Below are positions 44,397 to 54,731 of a DNA stretch of 64,000 bases, one piece after another. The position numbers and the translations under genes were made by a program. Source of the stretch: Lactarius indigo (Eukaryota; Basidiomycota; Agaricomycetes; Russulales; Russulaceae). The first letter of the stretch is position 1. Each line of letters opens with the position of its first letter. Location: NCBI GenBank assembly GCA_025766275.1, contig JAFKAC010000209.1, forward strand, positions 1 to 64,000, written 5' to 3'. The notes under the pieces are model-generated. The model was not told the DNA's origin, did no database searches, and saw only the letters and a program-made list of their open reading frames with translations.

Positions 44397-44671
44397 TTTG
44401 TTATAGAATAGGGAGGGGAGAGGGAGAGAGGAGTGGTGAAGATGATGGGAAGAGGAGAGGTTGAAGGAAAGCTGAAAAAAGGCTTCGCGTGGGCTCTAAA
44501 GGCGCGGCTGTCCCCGGGATTACCCTAACTCCGCTCAGGACCGAACCGACCGAACCGTGTTACGCCGGAGTTGGTATTTGTTTTGGCAGGCACTGGCTGG
44601 CAATTAAAACTCAACTCCGAGTGAATTTATATTTATCATAGGCTCGATACACATCTCAGAAATACGTCACA

Positions 44672-47176
44672 CTATCCATTCCCAAACTGCGAGTAATACC
44701 CCGTTCTATGTGTAGCGACCTGTGATCCGAATGACCCAGCAGACACCTGTCCATAGTAAGGAGTCGTATACGGAGAACCCGCGTGGGGAGTAGCCGTATA
44801 TTGACCGCCATGACTTGGGGGCCGCTGTAATGGAACAAATCGCCTTGCGCCTTGATGACCACCGAGGCCTGCCACATCCGCCGTAGGAATATTGACATTC
44901 CCATTTACAGTCCGTGTCGTCGTCGCGTCGCCTGGTGAGTTTGGCGAGTCACCGATGCGTGATTTCTTCCAAATTTCCTCTGCCGGTACCACTGGGTCTA
45001 CCTCCGCCTTCCGTTTCTTTTCCAAACTGCGAACTGAGGCGCTCTCCTCGTCAGAATCTAGGGTGAGGTCTATCACCTGCGTGCTCGCCAATCCGTTCAC
45101 CAGAGATCGTTCACGGCGCGACGGTGACAATTCACGCTTGACTTCGCCCTCGTCCTCTTCTTCGGAATCCAGGACGAAGACATCTCCTGAATTCTGTATC
45201 TTTTCCTGGGTCGAGGTATCGTGTGCATAATCGGAAGGGCTGGATGATTCCACTGGGGGTTTCGGATATGGCGTAGGACTGGCAGCTGGTGGCGCAGGTT
45301 TGTGGGTTCCCTTCCAAGCCGACGAAGCGTACTTGTCGTCGGAAGTGTGCCACTCGCCATCCGCTTCAACAATGACATCTTCAACCGTATCCGGTGTACT
45401 GTCCAATATCGAGTTGAAGTAACTGTGTGCTCATTAGTGACTCACTGAGATATAGAAATGACCTAATCGACATACCCATCCACTATCAGTTCCTCATGAT
45501 TGATCGGCTTCTCACATACTGGGCAAGACCACGTTGTTGTCTGTTCGTTCACCGAGTACCACGAAAGAGCATCGAAGCATTGTACGTGAACGCATTGCGA
45601 GGAGCGACATGGCGTTGTGATACGACCGTAACTTAGCTGAATAACACCAATTCGCTCAGAAAGTCAATTGGCGAATGCGAGAGAACTTACAGGGCATTTC
45701 AAGGTGGTTTTCTGCGGGCCAGCAACAATGTCTTCGTCTTCATCTTTGGCCGCCTGCGCCCCTGGTGTCCATTGGAATTAGGAGGGCTACCTGGAATAAA
45801 TTAAGCACGTACGTTGAGCAAGAACGTCTTCACGACTCCGAAATTTGCCTTTCTTTACTCTTTCAATTAGCTGATTTACTGTAGTGACTTGGACCAGCAT
45901 GACGACCATATAATACTTCTGTTAAACGTCTGTGATCAGATGTCCGTGCCCATAAACGGAAGCTCGCACTTTCGGAGGCGGAGGGGGTTGGTTGCTGTTC
46001 GTTTGACTATTCACGTAGACCATTTCTACACGATTCTGGTGTCCAAGGGCAATCCTTACAGAACTCCCGAGGTACGCCGGGGGTGCAGTTCCTGGCTTCT
46101 TCTTCATACCCTTCGTGCTCGCGGTGAGCTGAACCTGATTGACTCTGATCTCGCATGTTGGGGGGAATTCGATGGGGCACGGATTGCCACCGAAACGAAG
46201 ACCGGACGCCCCGAGAGCGAAGTATGAAGAGGAAGTGCAATAAAGACGAAGCTGGTACTTCGGACTGAGGGACGGGTCATGAGACGCATACAATTATCCG
46301 AGATAACGGAAACGCACTCAGGTGAATTGAGCTTTGCAATTTGGTCAGCATTCAGAGAAAATACTAGAACTTGTTGACGACGATCGCCAGAACTGGACGA
46401 CTCTGCGCTCTGTTAGACAGCGCAGTGCTGGGACGTAATCATGGCGCACCAGGACACTCCGCAATGCTTGATACGGTCTGATCGACTCGAAAGAATGGGG
46501 AAGATTTGAACAGGATGGCTAGATAGTGTGTAGGCCACAGCATTTAGAAAGGGGGGCAGGGAGCCTACCGGGTCGGGGTACAGCCACTGGGGCACTGGCC
46601 TGGGGTGGCGTGACGGGGAGCGTGGGGTTTCGAGGAGGAGCAAAGGGATCATAACGAGGGGGAACACTACTTGGACCGGGGGTGGTACCCGCATAGGGTC
46701 GGGCGATGGGAGGGGTTCCGGGATAAGAGCTTGCAGTTGAGGAGGCTATAAGACCTGGTGCAGAATGCGCTTGGTTTCTCCAGCTATTAATGAGTGAGCG
46801 GTAAGTGAGATATTGGAGTCAGAGGCAAAAGGGCAGGACGAGTATGCACGAGGATAAGGAGCCATTCAACTCACATGCCTGAGTTGCGCACTTGGTACAA
46901 GACACTCCGGGCTTTATTCCATTTGTCCAAGTTGCTCGAGACGCGCCATTCGTTGAGAACGCTTAGTATGCGGTCTATGAGATCCTGCTTCTTGCCGGTC
47001 TTGCTGAGCATTGTCCAGCACACATCGTTGAATCCCGCGATGATCTGCTTAAGTCTGTCGACGGTGTTATGTCTTACGTTGACCTTGAGGGTCTGCGAGA
47101 TAATAGTCAGGTGGCGTCAAGGCACATATGTATAGAGAAACACATCGAAATCGCCCCAGGGGTCGGCGGCGGACAT
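44672..47176 (-). CDS. SIZ/PIAS-type SUMO E3 ligase
   Basis: These ligases attach SUMO to chromatin, septin and repair proteins. The start at 47176 opens MSAADPWGDF and leads into a SAP DNA-binding motif (DRLKQIIAGFNDVCWTMLSK, KKQDLIDRILSVL). A Pro/Ser/Thr-rich linker follows. Around 46290-45960 lies a PINIT-like region (YQLRLYCTSS). The SP-RING (MIZ) zinc finger lies near 45640-45490: ITTPCRSSQCVHVQCFDALS, WYSVNEQTTTWSCPVC, EKPINHEELIVDGYF. Its Cys/His pattern (Cys, Cys-x-His, Cys, then Cys-x-x-Cys) is complete. The C-terminal third is acidic and disordered. It contains VFVLDSEEEDEGEV and VIDLTLDSDEE, both hydrophobic-core-plus-acid patches like SUMO-interacting motifs. The gene is divergent from NudC, with 157 bp between starts. 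Confidence 0.9.
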
Positions 47177-47333
47177 GGTAGGGGGCGGAACGTTCGCGGT
47201 GAACACTAGGAACGACGAGAAACGGTCATTCTTCAATTGCCACTGGGCACAGGGAAAGGCAAAACGAATACACAAGTGTAAACAAACACGTGACTATAGA
47301 CTTAATCGCAATGACTCGATTAATTGACCGATA

Positions 47334-48216
47334 ATGTCCACCCAAGACGACTACGACAAGTTAACCCCAGAGGAGAGGGAGATTCGTGACAAGGCTGATC
47401 GCCAGCGGGAGGCGGAGGAGCAAGCAGGTATATCGGTCGTTTTCAGTGCGACTCTATTCAAACCACACTAGCCCTGCCTTATTCTTGGAAGCAATCCCTC
47501 CAAGACGTCGACGTCGTGGTACCCGTTCCCAAGGGGACCCGCGCACGCGAACTCGTGGTCGTAATTTCGAAGAAGAAACTTCATGTTGGACTCAAAGGCA
47601 AGGATCCCATCATGACCGGCGATCTCTGTCAGGACATCAAAATCGAAGAGAGTACTTGGACTCTCGGTTAGCGCACCTGCTCGTGTAGTCTCGTCCCTAC
47701 TTCAAACTAGGTTTCAGAGGACCAGTCGTCAATTGAGCTTCACCTCGAGAAAGTGAACAAGATGCAATGGTGGGAGAACGTCCTCACCCATCATCCCAAG
47801 ATCGATACGAAGAAGATCCAACCAGAGAACAGCAAACTCAGCGATCTTGACGGTGAGACAAGGTCAGTGGACTTGTTTGGCGTTTCTGTGTTTTCATTTT
47901 AACAATCGCTTCAGAGGGATGGTCGAGAAGATGATGGTTCGTCTTTGATCTCTTTCCTCTTTGGACATTCGTACTAAGTCACACAAAGTTCGACAACCAA
48001 CAGAAGGTCTGTCTCCGTTGGAAGCATTCCAGCATTGCTGATGCGCTCTGTTTGATAGCAACTAGGGAAGCCCACATCTGATGAGATCAAAAAGCAAGAG
48101 GTATGCTGTGTCTGTCACATTCCGCGTCATCCGTCGCTTGACAGTTTTTTCAGGCGCTGAGGAAATTTCAACTCGCTCATCCAGAGCTAGATTTCTCAAA
48201 TGCAAAGATTTCATGA
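47334..48216 (+). CDS. NudC-family nuclear movement protein
   Basis: NudC is a CS/p23-fold co-chaperone that supports dynein and nuclear migration. The start at 47334 gives [20 protein letters not shown]. The CS domain has [45 protein letters not shown], then [19 protein letters not shown]. The C-terminus reads [20 protein letters not shown] and [12 protein letters not shown], matching the conserved family end. Introns are small and some internal exons are very short (about 24 nt for FDNQQK, 30-40 nt for the next). It converges with ESF1; the stops are 124 bp apart. Confidence 0.94.
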
Positions 48217-48340
48217 GCGGTTGAGGATGTTCAGAAGTTATCACAGCCATGTCTCACGACTGTATTTGCGATGTGAGAATCTCATCACACTTATTACACA
48301 AGGAGCATGACCAGTGGTGCACGAGACATTGAAGAAAACA

Positions 48341-50615
48341 TCATAATTTTCGGCGTTTCGTACCACTGTCCCCTACATTCACGCCTTTTCGCTTAACACT
48401 TTCCACCAAACTCGATAGAGTTTGCCTAGTTCCGCCTTGGGAAGCTCGCTCAGCTGTGCGGGCTTGATCGCCAGAAGTTTTCCGTTTCAATCGTTCTTCA
48501 AGTAGTGCCGACATTGACTTGGTCTTCTTGAAGCTGGAGACTACGTCAGAATCGATCCTCTCAAGTCTGCAATGTACGCTTACTTAGGGTGACTGGGGTC
48601 GATTGCAAAGGCGTGATCTTCGTGCAGCGCCGTGAAGCGCTCGTCCTTGACATCGACGATGAAGTCGTCTTGAACCTCATTCTCATCATTGTCGTTTTTC
48701 TTCTTTCTTCCTTTGTGCTTCTTCCTCGCGCCCTTTTCTGCTTTGATTATTGCCGCCATGTCGAAATGCTTTGGTCCCGAATCGAGTCGGTCTGGAGCGA
48801 CGAGTAACGAAAGCTCCTCCTTGGTGGAGAAGCTCCTGGATTTACTCCTTTGCTCACCCTTTGCACTTCCTCCCGCTGGACGTGGGTTGCTGTCGCTGTC
48901 CTCCTCTCCGTCGCCTCGAGCAAAAAAGTCGTCCGTAGACGGTTCACCTTCGTTTCTTTCCTGCAGATCCTTCCTGCGTTTCTTCCGCTTCTCTCGCATT
49001 TTGCGCTGATACCTCCCGAGCGTTGTTTCGTCTTCATCCTTTCCGCTTGTCAGAGCGGGACGGAACGTAACCTCCATGTCCACGTCGCCTTCATCGCCCA
49101 GGTCGCTAGGCTTGCTACCAGCCCAGCCTTCTGGTAGGTCATGGTTGCTACCTTCGAGTAGAAGGGCACGCAGTTTGTCGCGATCAATGGATTTCTTCGT
49201 AGCTTTTGCTTCACCCTCGTATTCTTCGTCGGAAGATGATGCAATGTATGCCCGGAAATCGTCCCCGTCAATGTCTTTGAGAGAGAGGGTCCGACGCGTC
49301 ACACGATCGCGTTCTGGGTCATCTTGGTCCCAGGTCAACTTGACTTTCGAATGTCGGAGAGCCTGCGTTTATGGTTATCATCGATATGAGGTCTACAGGA
49401 CGTGGTCCTACATCTGTCGTAAAGTCAAGGGGTTGATAGTTTGTGCTTTCATCCGCAGAGGTGGCCTGGTCCCTGTTTGGTGAGTTACACCTGCGTGAGT
49501 TGAAGGGCAAGCACAGAAGAGGTGGTGATATCACCTGCATTCTTCGTCAAACGTCATGTCATCCGGAACGAAGCTCAAATTCAAGACATTTGCTGATCGT
49601 TCAAGTTCAGCACCTTGCAACTCGGAGTAGAGATGTGTGGCAAGCTGAACGGAGTCACATTCCACGATGGCATAGTAATATCTGTTTTAAATGCATTCGA
49701 GGGGTGCGCTTATAGACGTCGGTTTAACACACCTCAGGCGTTCTAATTGGTACTTCCTTAGTGCATCTTCGTCGTACTCTCCTGAGTCCCCAATCTCGTA
49801 GATGGTCCTCTCGTTCACATCCTCTTCGTAGTCCGTCATTTTTTTCTTGAATAACTCAAGTGGGGGGCCATTCTCTTCGTGTGCCATACGCTCTAAGCCA
49901 AATTTGCTTGGGTAGATGCGTACGCTAAGGACTCTACCCTTCACAGAAGGGGTAAACACCGTGTCTGACTTGGAGGACGACTTGACGGGGGAGATAGCAG
50001 AACTGAAGATTTTATACAAATGTGTAGCTCGGACGTAGTCCCAATCCAGGTCGACAACAGCGATACGACGCATCCTACGCGAGCTATCTTGTCCATCTTC
50101 GGAAGCGATCTTTGGGTATGGGGTAGCCTGCGGAATAGAGTCTACCGTGTCATCTTCGTCCAGATTAATTTCGGCATCCTCTCCGTCTGGAACTGGGAGT
50201 GGCCCGTCAGTGTCACGACCCAGAACAACAATGTCTTCGTTCTCATCGTCGCTCGGCCTGGCATCTTTTGAACTATCATCTTCCTCGTCGGAAGACTCGA
50301 GAAGCACCTCCCCGCGAGCATAGTCAGGACCAGCAGAGAATTTGACCGGAGTTTCCGGGTCAATTTTGTAAAATCGAAGCAAACTTTCATTTTCTTGGAC
50401 ATCAGACAACCGGCGGCCATATTTGTCCACGCGTCCTGCCAGCATTTGGACGTCTGAGTGGTGAACGGACGAAGATATAAATAGCTCTGACCGATCTCTG
50501 ACTGTTTCTTGAATAGAGAACTGAATCTACTGTCCACTGCGACCTTGTTTTTGTGTCTTTTGAGGCTGCGAAAACGGGGATCAGACTTCAGACGGCGAAA
50601 GCGGGGATCCGACAT
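48341..50615 (-). CDS. ESF1: ESF1, pre-rRNA processing protein
   Basis: ESF1 is a nucleolar protein of the small-subunit processome that is needed for 18S rRNA maturation. The start at 50615 gives the hallmark repeated N-terminus SDPRFRRLKSDPRFRSLKRH and KVAVDSRFSSLF. After an intron comes VDKYGRRLSDVQENESLLRF. An acidic stretch leads into RRIAVVDLDWDYVRATHLYK and VLSVRIYPSKFGLERM. The next exons give YYYAIVECDSVQLATHLYSE and LSFVPDDMTFDEEC. The tail is highly charged (for example KKHKGRKKKNDNDENEVQDDF) and contains the NUC153-like DERFTALHEDHAFAIDPSHP block, followed by FKKTKSMSALLEERLKRKTS. I placed the stop at 48341, where the last exon reads LSSLVESVKRKG to GTKRRKL, like other family members. 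Confidence 0.93.
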
Positions 50616-50745
50616 GATTGCGGGCGAGCCTTGCAGACACGGGCGCCGAATCTTGTGATGGTAGAGGGGGTGTCTGAGATTACGTTATCGTGTGCACTCA
50701 GCAACAATCGTTGGAGCGTTGTTGGTTGCGAGGGAGGGAACAGAG

Positions 50746-50753
50746 TATTTAAG
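50746..50753 (+). promoter_or_regulatory. Possible TATA-like box plus CT-rich leader
   Basis: TATTTAAG lies about 210 bp upstream of the secreted-protein ATG. It is followed by a long CT-rich stretch (about 50760-50820), a common feature of fungal core promoters just before transcription starts. This is based on pattern only. Confidence 0.35.
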
Positions 50754-50962
50754 ATCACCCGGATATTCTATTCTCGTTTCCTTACCTTCTCTCTTTCTTT
50801 CATCCTCTTACACCCCTTCACTTGTCGGTCTTGTCATTTGATATAATTGTGCCATCGTCCGAGCTAACTTTCTTTCTGTAGACTTTCGTTTCGTTCAGGC
50901 CGCAGGTCGACCTTTCAGCCTTCTCTATTCTACTTTCCATCGCAACCTTACCGACTTTCAAT

Positions 50963-51403
50963 ATGTCCACATCTCGCCTTGTTGCCATCGCTTTCGTGCT
51001 TGTCTTTGCCATCGTCAACGTTGTGGCCACTCCTCTGCCAGAGCCGGTTAACATTCGTCTCGGGGTGCGTCGCCATTGCCTTGGGTACCTCCTAGTATGC
51101 TGATAACTTTTTCAGCATGCTTTGGCTCAGCGTGATCCAACGCCCTTCGAACCCATCCCAGCTTATGTGAAGCGGGACGGGCTGTACTTGGTGTGTTTAC
51201 CCTGCTCTTGATTTGGCGGCAATCACTAAATGTCAACCTTTCATCAGGAGAATGGCAAACGTGATACCAATACCATCCCAGAGGAGACACCCACTCAAGC
51301 CCCGAATGGTCAAATCGAACTTTATGGACGTGCGCCCCAAGGCGGTGTCATTCCTGCGGAGGTCGCCGTTAAATCACCGAATGGCGTTGTGCAACTGTAC
51401 TAA
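50963..51403 (+). CDS. Small secreted protein with dibasic (Kex2-type) sites
   Basis: Three exons give 110 residues. Exon 1 ends at VNIRLG and the next starts HALAQRDP. The third starts ENGKRDTN after YVKRDGLYL. Residues 1-23 (MSTSRLVAIAFVLVFAIVNV plus VAT) form a clear signal peptide with likely cleavage near VVAT-PLPEP. The mature part has two Lys-Arg pairs, each followed by Asp (KRDG and GKRDT), 15 residues apart, consistent with Kex2 processing. There are no cysteines in the predicted mature chain and no C-terminal CaaX box, so it is neither a typical cysteine-rich effector nor a mating pheromone. No family was recognised. It is divergent from ESF1 with a 347-bp shared promoter region. 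Confidence 0.75.
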
Positions 51404-51720
51404 ATTCGCGAAGTCCTGTGAACAGGCTCGTGGAGGCGGCGAGTCGGGTTGCATCGAGTAGAGAGTTTCCAACCCGGCTGATTCATTCATTTCATTTCTT
51501 CCCCCACTCACCACTTGCGTTGTTTTGAGTACATTGTAACGTGCGAAAGCAATTGGATTGAATATGAGAGAGACTGGTTACCCAAATTTGTACCATTGGT
51601 GACGAGTGATAAGTTGTCGCCACCCGAGCAAGATTCGGCACATGTGATCCAATTTTGTGGATGGTGGGTATTTGAAACAATGTAATTGGGTTCGAAATTG
51701 GTCGTAGGGCTGAGACGTTG
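51404..51720. other. Convergent 3' intergenic region
   Basis: No gene seen. It lies between the stop of the small secreted protein and the stop of the minus-strand WD40 gene, so it should hold both 3' untranslated regions. Confidence 0.5.
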
Positions 51721-53655
51721 CTACATGCTTTTCATCCAGATCCACATACTTCCGTTGCTGCCAACAGCCGCAATCATCCCTCCATTCAGCCCCATGTCAA
51801 CCGCTTGAATAGACTCCCCGCCGGCGAATCTGGGGTCAAGATCGATAGTCCACCCTAAGGTACTCACCCATTCGTTCTCCCTGAGCCATTTAGCATCCGT
51901 AGTCTCCTCGGCACGAAGCCTCGTTTGAGCTACGAAGGCGGTGGGAAATTGTTCGTCGTCAGTGGGAAACTCCATTGCCTCAAGATGGGGTACACGGGAA
52001 GCATTAAGCAGGCGAATCCTCCTCCCATGCGTGACTAGGATGATGTGATCATGATAGACATCCCCAAATACGCGAACATGCGGTGCATGTGGGTAATATG
52101 GGAGGGAGATGGATGCTATCACGGTGAATGAGGCTAAAAGGAATGATGCCAACTACATCAGTAGGGTAGTACTTAGGAAGAACCACCGCACGTACAGCTT
52201 TCTTGGTAATCCTTCCGACGCAGATGGGTCCGACCTTGATCAGCCACTAATAGGACCATTGCAAAGCATACAACTCACGGCTACACACCCCCTTTGAACC
52301 TCCTGAAGTCTTGTCTCCCCTGGCGGAAAAAACCTATTGAGCCCCAACCATCGTAAGATGACGATCCTGCCAGGAGACCCAATCCACTCGAACTCTTCTT
52401 CAGCCTCTGTAGACTGCTCTGTTGGTGGTACCACCCGGTGACTAGAAAACTCTGTAGAGGTGCAATGTGTGAAGAGCGTGTCTTCAGCCAGCCTGACAAC
52501 GGGCATAAGAAAACGGGTTACACCGTCAAAAGAACTGAGATACCAAGCTACAGATGCGACTGAAGACCGATGGATGAGCGTGCTGCTGTACAACGGTTTG
52601 TCCTCCCGATTGAGTACGCCCTTAAATCCGTGTACGCGCCAGATTTTGACCACTCGGTCCATCTGCGAAAGTCGCGGGCACATTTGCATCTCAGCTCGAC
52701 AACGACGACCATCGAGACCCTACCCCACCAGTTGCAATCAAGGGAAACGTTGGATGAAACGCTGCGCAGGTCACGGCCGCGAAATGGCCCCCACTTCTGC
52801 CCCCCGCGAGGACAGTGGTGCACTGACCCCTTCCCCACTCTGTCCTCTCCGACGGTCGTAGGCCGTGAGGTGCGCCGCCTTTGCTCGGACCGGTTCCTGG
52901 ATTCCAAAATGGATTCGCAAAAGGGTTTGCGTCATCAGGGAACCTATCGAGGTCATAAATTCTCGCCGTCTGATCCGAAGAAGTGGTGCAGACATAGAAA
53001 GGTACTCGTGGGTGAACGGCGATGGAGGTGATCGACTGTGCCGGAGTCAGGGTCAGAGTATGCGGGTTAGACGGCGATGCATACCCCGCCATGACCACGT
53101 AGAAAGCTAGTTGGCTCGCCAAGCCTGACACTATACACACAAACTATGCTCGATAGCGCGATGACGAGTAAAGGTTCCAGAGGGGAGCCTCCATTGAGAG
53201 CCCAAGCCACAGCCGTGATAGGGCCAGCCTTCTACACATGACTGTTGAGTACTACAACTGAGGAGTACAAACTAAAGCGGGGAGGACTCACTGTATCGAG
53301 ACGAATCTGTTTCTTTTGCTTTCCGCTTGAAGAGACTGACGGCACTAGGTATAACTCTTCAGCGTTACCTATGACCGTCAGTCCGGCATACGTTTGTACG
53401 AATCTAGGCCATTCGTTGGATAAATGATCGGAGTATAGCTCCCCGAGAGACTGCAAGGAGCTGAGGTTCCACGGGAATAGAGATACGAAGCGGTAGGGCG
53501 GACCACGAAGGTTCTAAGATCAACCGAGTATGTCGCAAGACTGTGGCGGGTGAAGTACAGTCTCTGCGAACCTTGAAACATTTCACAAGTTGGAAAGGAG
53601 GTTCTACTAGTTGGCTATCCCTGTACCAAGGCAACTGTTCACTGTCGTTGTCCAT
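51721..53655 (-). CDS. WD40-repeat protein, candidate EED/ESC-type Polycomb subunit
   Basis: The start at 53655 gives MDNDSEQLPWYRDSQLVEPP. WD40 features include SITSIAVHPRVPFYVCTTSS with DQTARIYDLD (near 53030-52970), and VTCAAFHPTFPLIATGGMDR with VVKIWRV (near 52790-52625). The last blade is HDHIILVTHGRRIRLLN near 52050, and the end is LNGGMIAAVGSNGSMWIWMK. Long inserts lie between blades. The layout (few clear WD repeats, long insertions, a GGMDRVVKIWRV blade, a terminal IWIW blade) is like fungal EED, the H3K27me3-reading subunit of Polycomb repressive complex 2. That is a resemblance call; any other WD40 scaffold is possible. The exon joins between 53580 and 53140 are only partly resolved. 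It is divergent from the NDUFA11-like gene across 94 bp. Confidence 0.7.
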
Positions 53656-53749
53656 AATAATAATCGTGCGGGAACAATCTGTCCCAAAATGTTAACGCGT
53701 TGACCGGAGGTGTGGCCCGCCACTCCCCCCCCGTCAACTTTGCCTCGTC

Positions 53750-54352
53750 ATGTCCACCACAACCGTTCCAGATCAACCAGCGGATACCTCTAGCTTCGAA
53801 ACAAGGCCAACGCTGCAGTATGCCGCGACTGTCGGAATGCAGGCCGCCTTGGTTGGCGCTTTCGTCAGCAGCGTGCAAAATGCGTTGGGGTCCCACTCAA
53901 AGGGCGCAACCGGATTCCTCTCCAGGACGGGAGGGACCATTGGTTTCTTCGGTCGGCCTCAAATGTTTCGTCTTTGAATGACGACTTTCTTACTCGTTCA
54001 CAGCCGCGATGGGCGCGACGTTCGCAGCCACTGAGTCCATCGTTGCAAACCAACGAGAAAAGCAGGATGCGTTGAACGGGGTAGCAGGTGGCTGCGCTGC
54101 TGGTTTCTTGGCTGGTATTAGAGGTGCGTATTGTCGTGCCTCCTTTCGATGCCTTTCTCAAAATTTCTGCACCGTAGCTCGTTCCCTCCCCATTGCTGTC
54201 GCTTCCTGCGCCGTCATCGGAGCAGCAGTGGGAACGTTTGACTATGCCGGGGAATCCCTACGTGGAGATAAGGAGACGTTGTCATTCGAAGAGAAACGAA
54301 AACGCTTCTTTAAGCAGAACCCTTCATCGCCACCGCTGTCCTCCCCTCAATA
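53750..54352 (+). CDS. NDUFA11-like complex I subunit (Tim17/22 family)
   Basis: NDUFA11 (21.3 kDa subunit in Neurospora) is an inner-membrane accessory subunit of respiratory complex I with the four-helix Tim17/22 fold. Three exons: the first begins MSTTTVPDQPADTSSFETRP, the second AAMGATFAATESIVANQREK, the third ARSLPIAVASCAVIGAAVGT. All joins are in phase. Hydrophobic Gly/Ala-rich helices are YAATVGMQAALVGAFVSSVQ, GATFAATESIVA, VAGGCAAGFLAGIR and AVASCAVIGAAVGTFDYAG. The tail is charged (RKRFFKQNPSSPPLSSPQ). It could also be an uncharacterised Tim17-family protein, but the length of about 150-160 residues and the spacing fit NDUFA11 best. Confidence 0.78.
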
Positions 54353-54731
54353 ATTATTACATTATTGCTCTGCCCAGTAACCCCATTCATTACTCAAAAC
54401 TTTGTATCGCTTTTAAGGACCGGCACGAAGGAGGGAGCGGATTACTCTTTCAAAGTTTCACAGTACGCATCGATTGCGCGCCCGTAATCACGCTAGTAAT
54501 AATGCGCTAAGAGAGGTTGGATCTCTCGATACGATGGACCTACCCCGCATCGTAACAAATAGAGAATGTTTAGAAATATCTACCAGTTGGGGACCCGTAA
54601 TCAACCCGACTGCTGAGATGCATACCTCCGCTCAACTTCTTCTGTCACGGCTGCTGCGTGCTGTTCCAAAAATTCGGACCAGCTTGGGGCACTCACACAG
54701 ACATGCTGCAATCAAATGGTCAGTCACGCAA
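54353..54731. other. Convergent intergenic region
   Basis: A 379-bp gap between two gene ends. No gene is supported, although the minus-strand BRCT gene could extend into it through an alternative last intron (see that entry). Confidence 0.4.
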
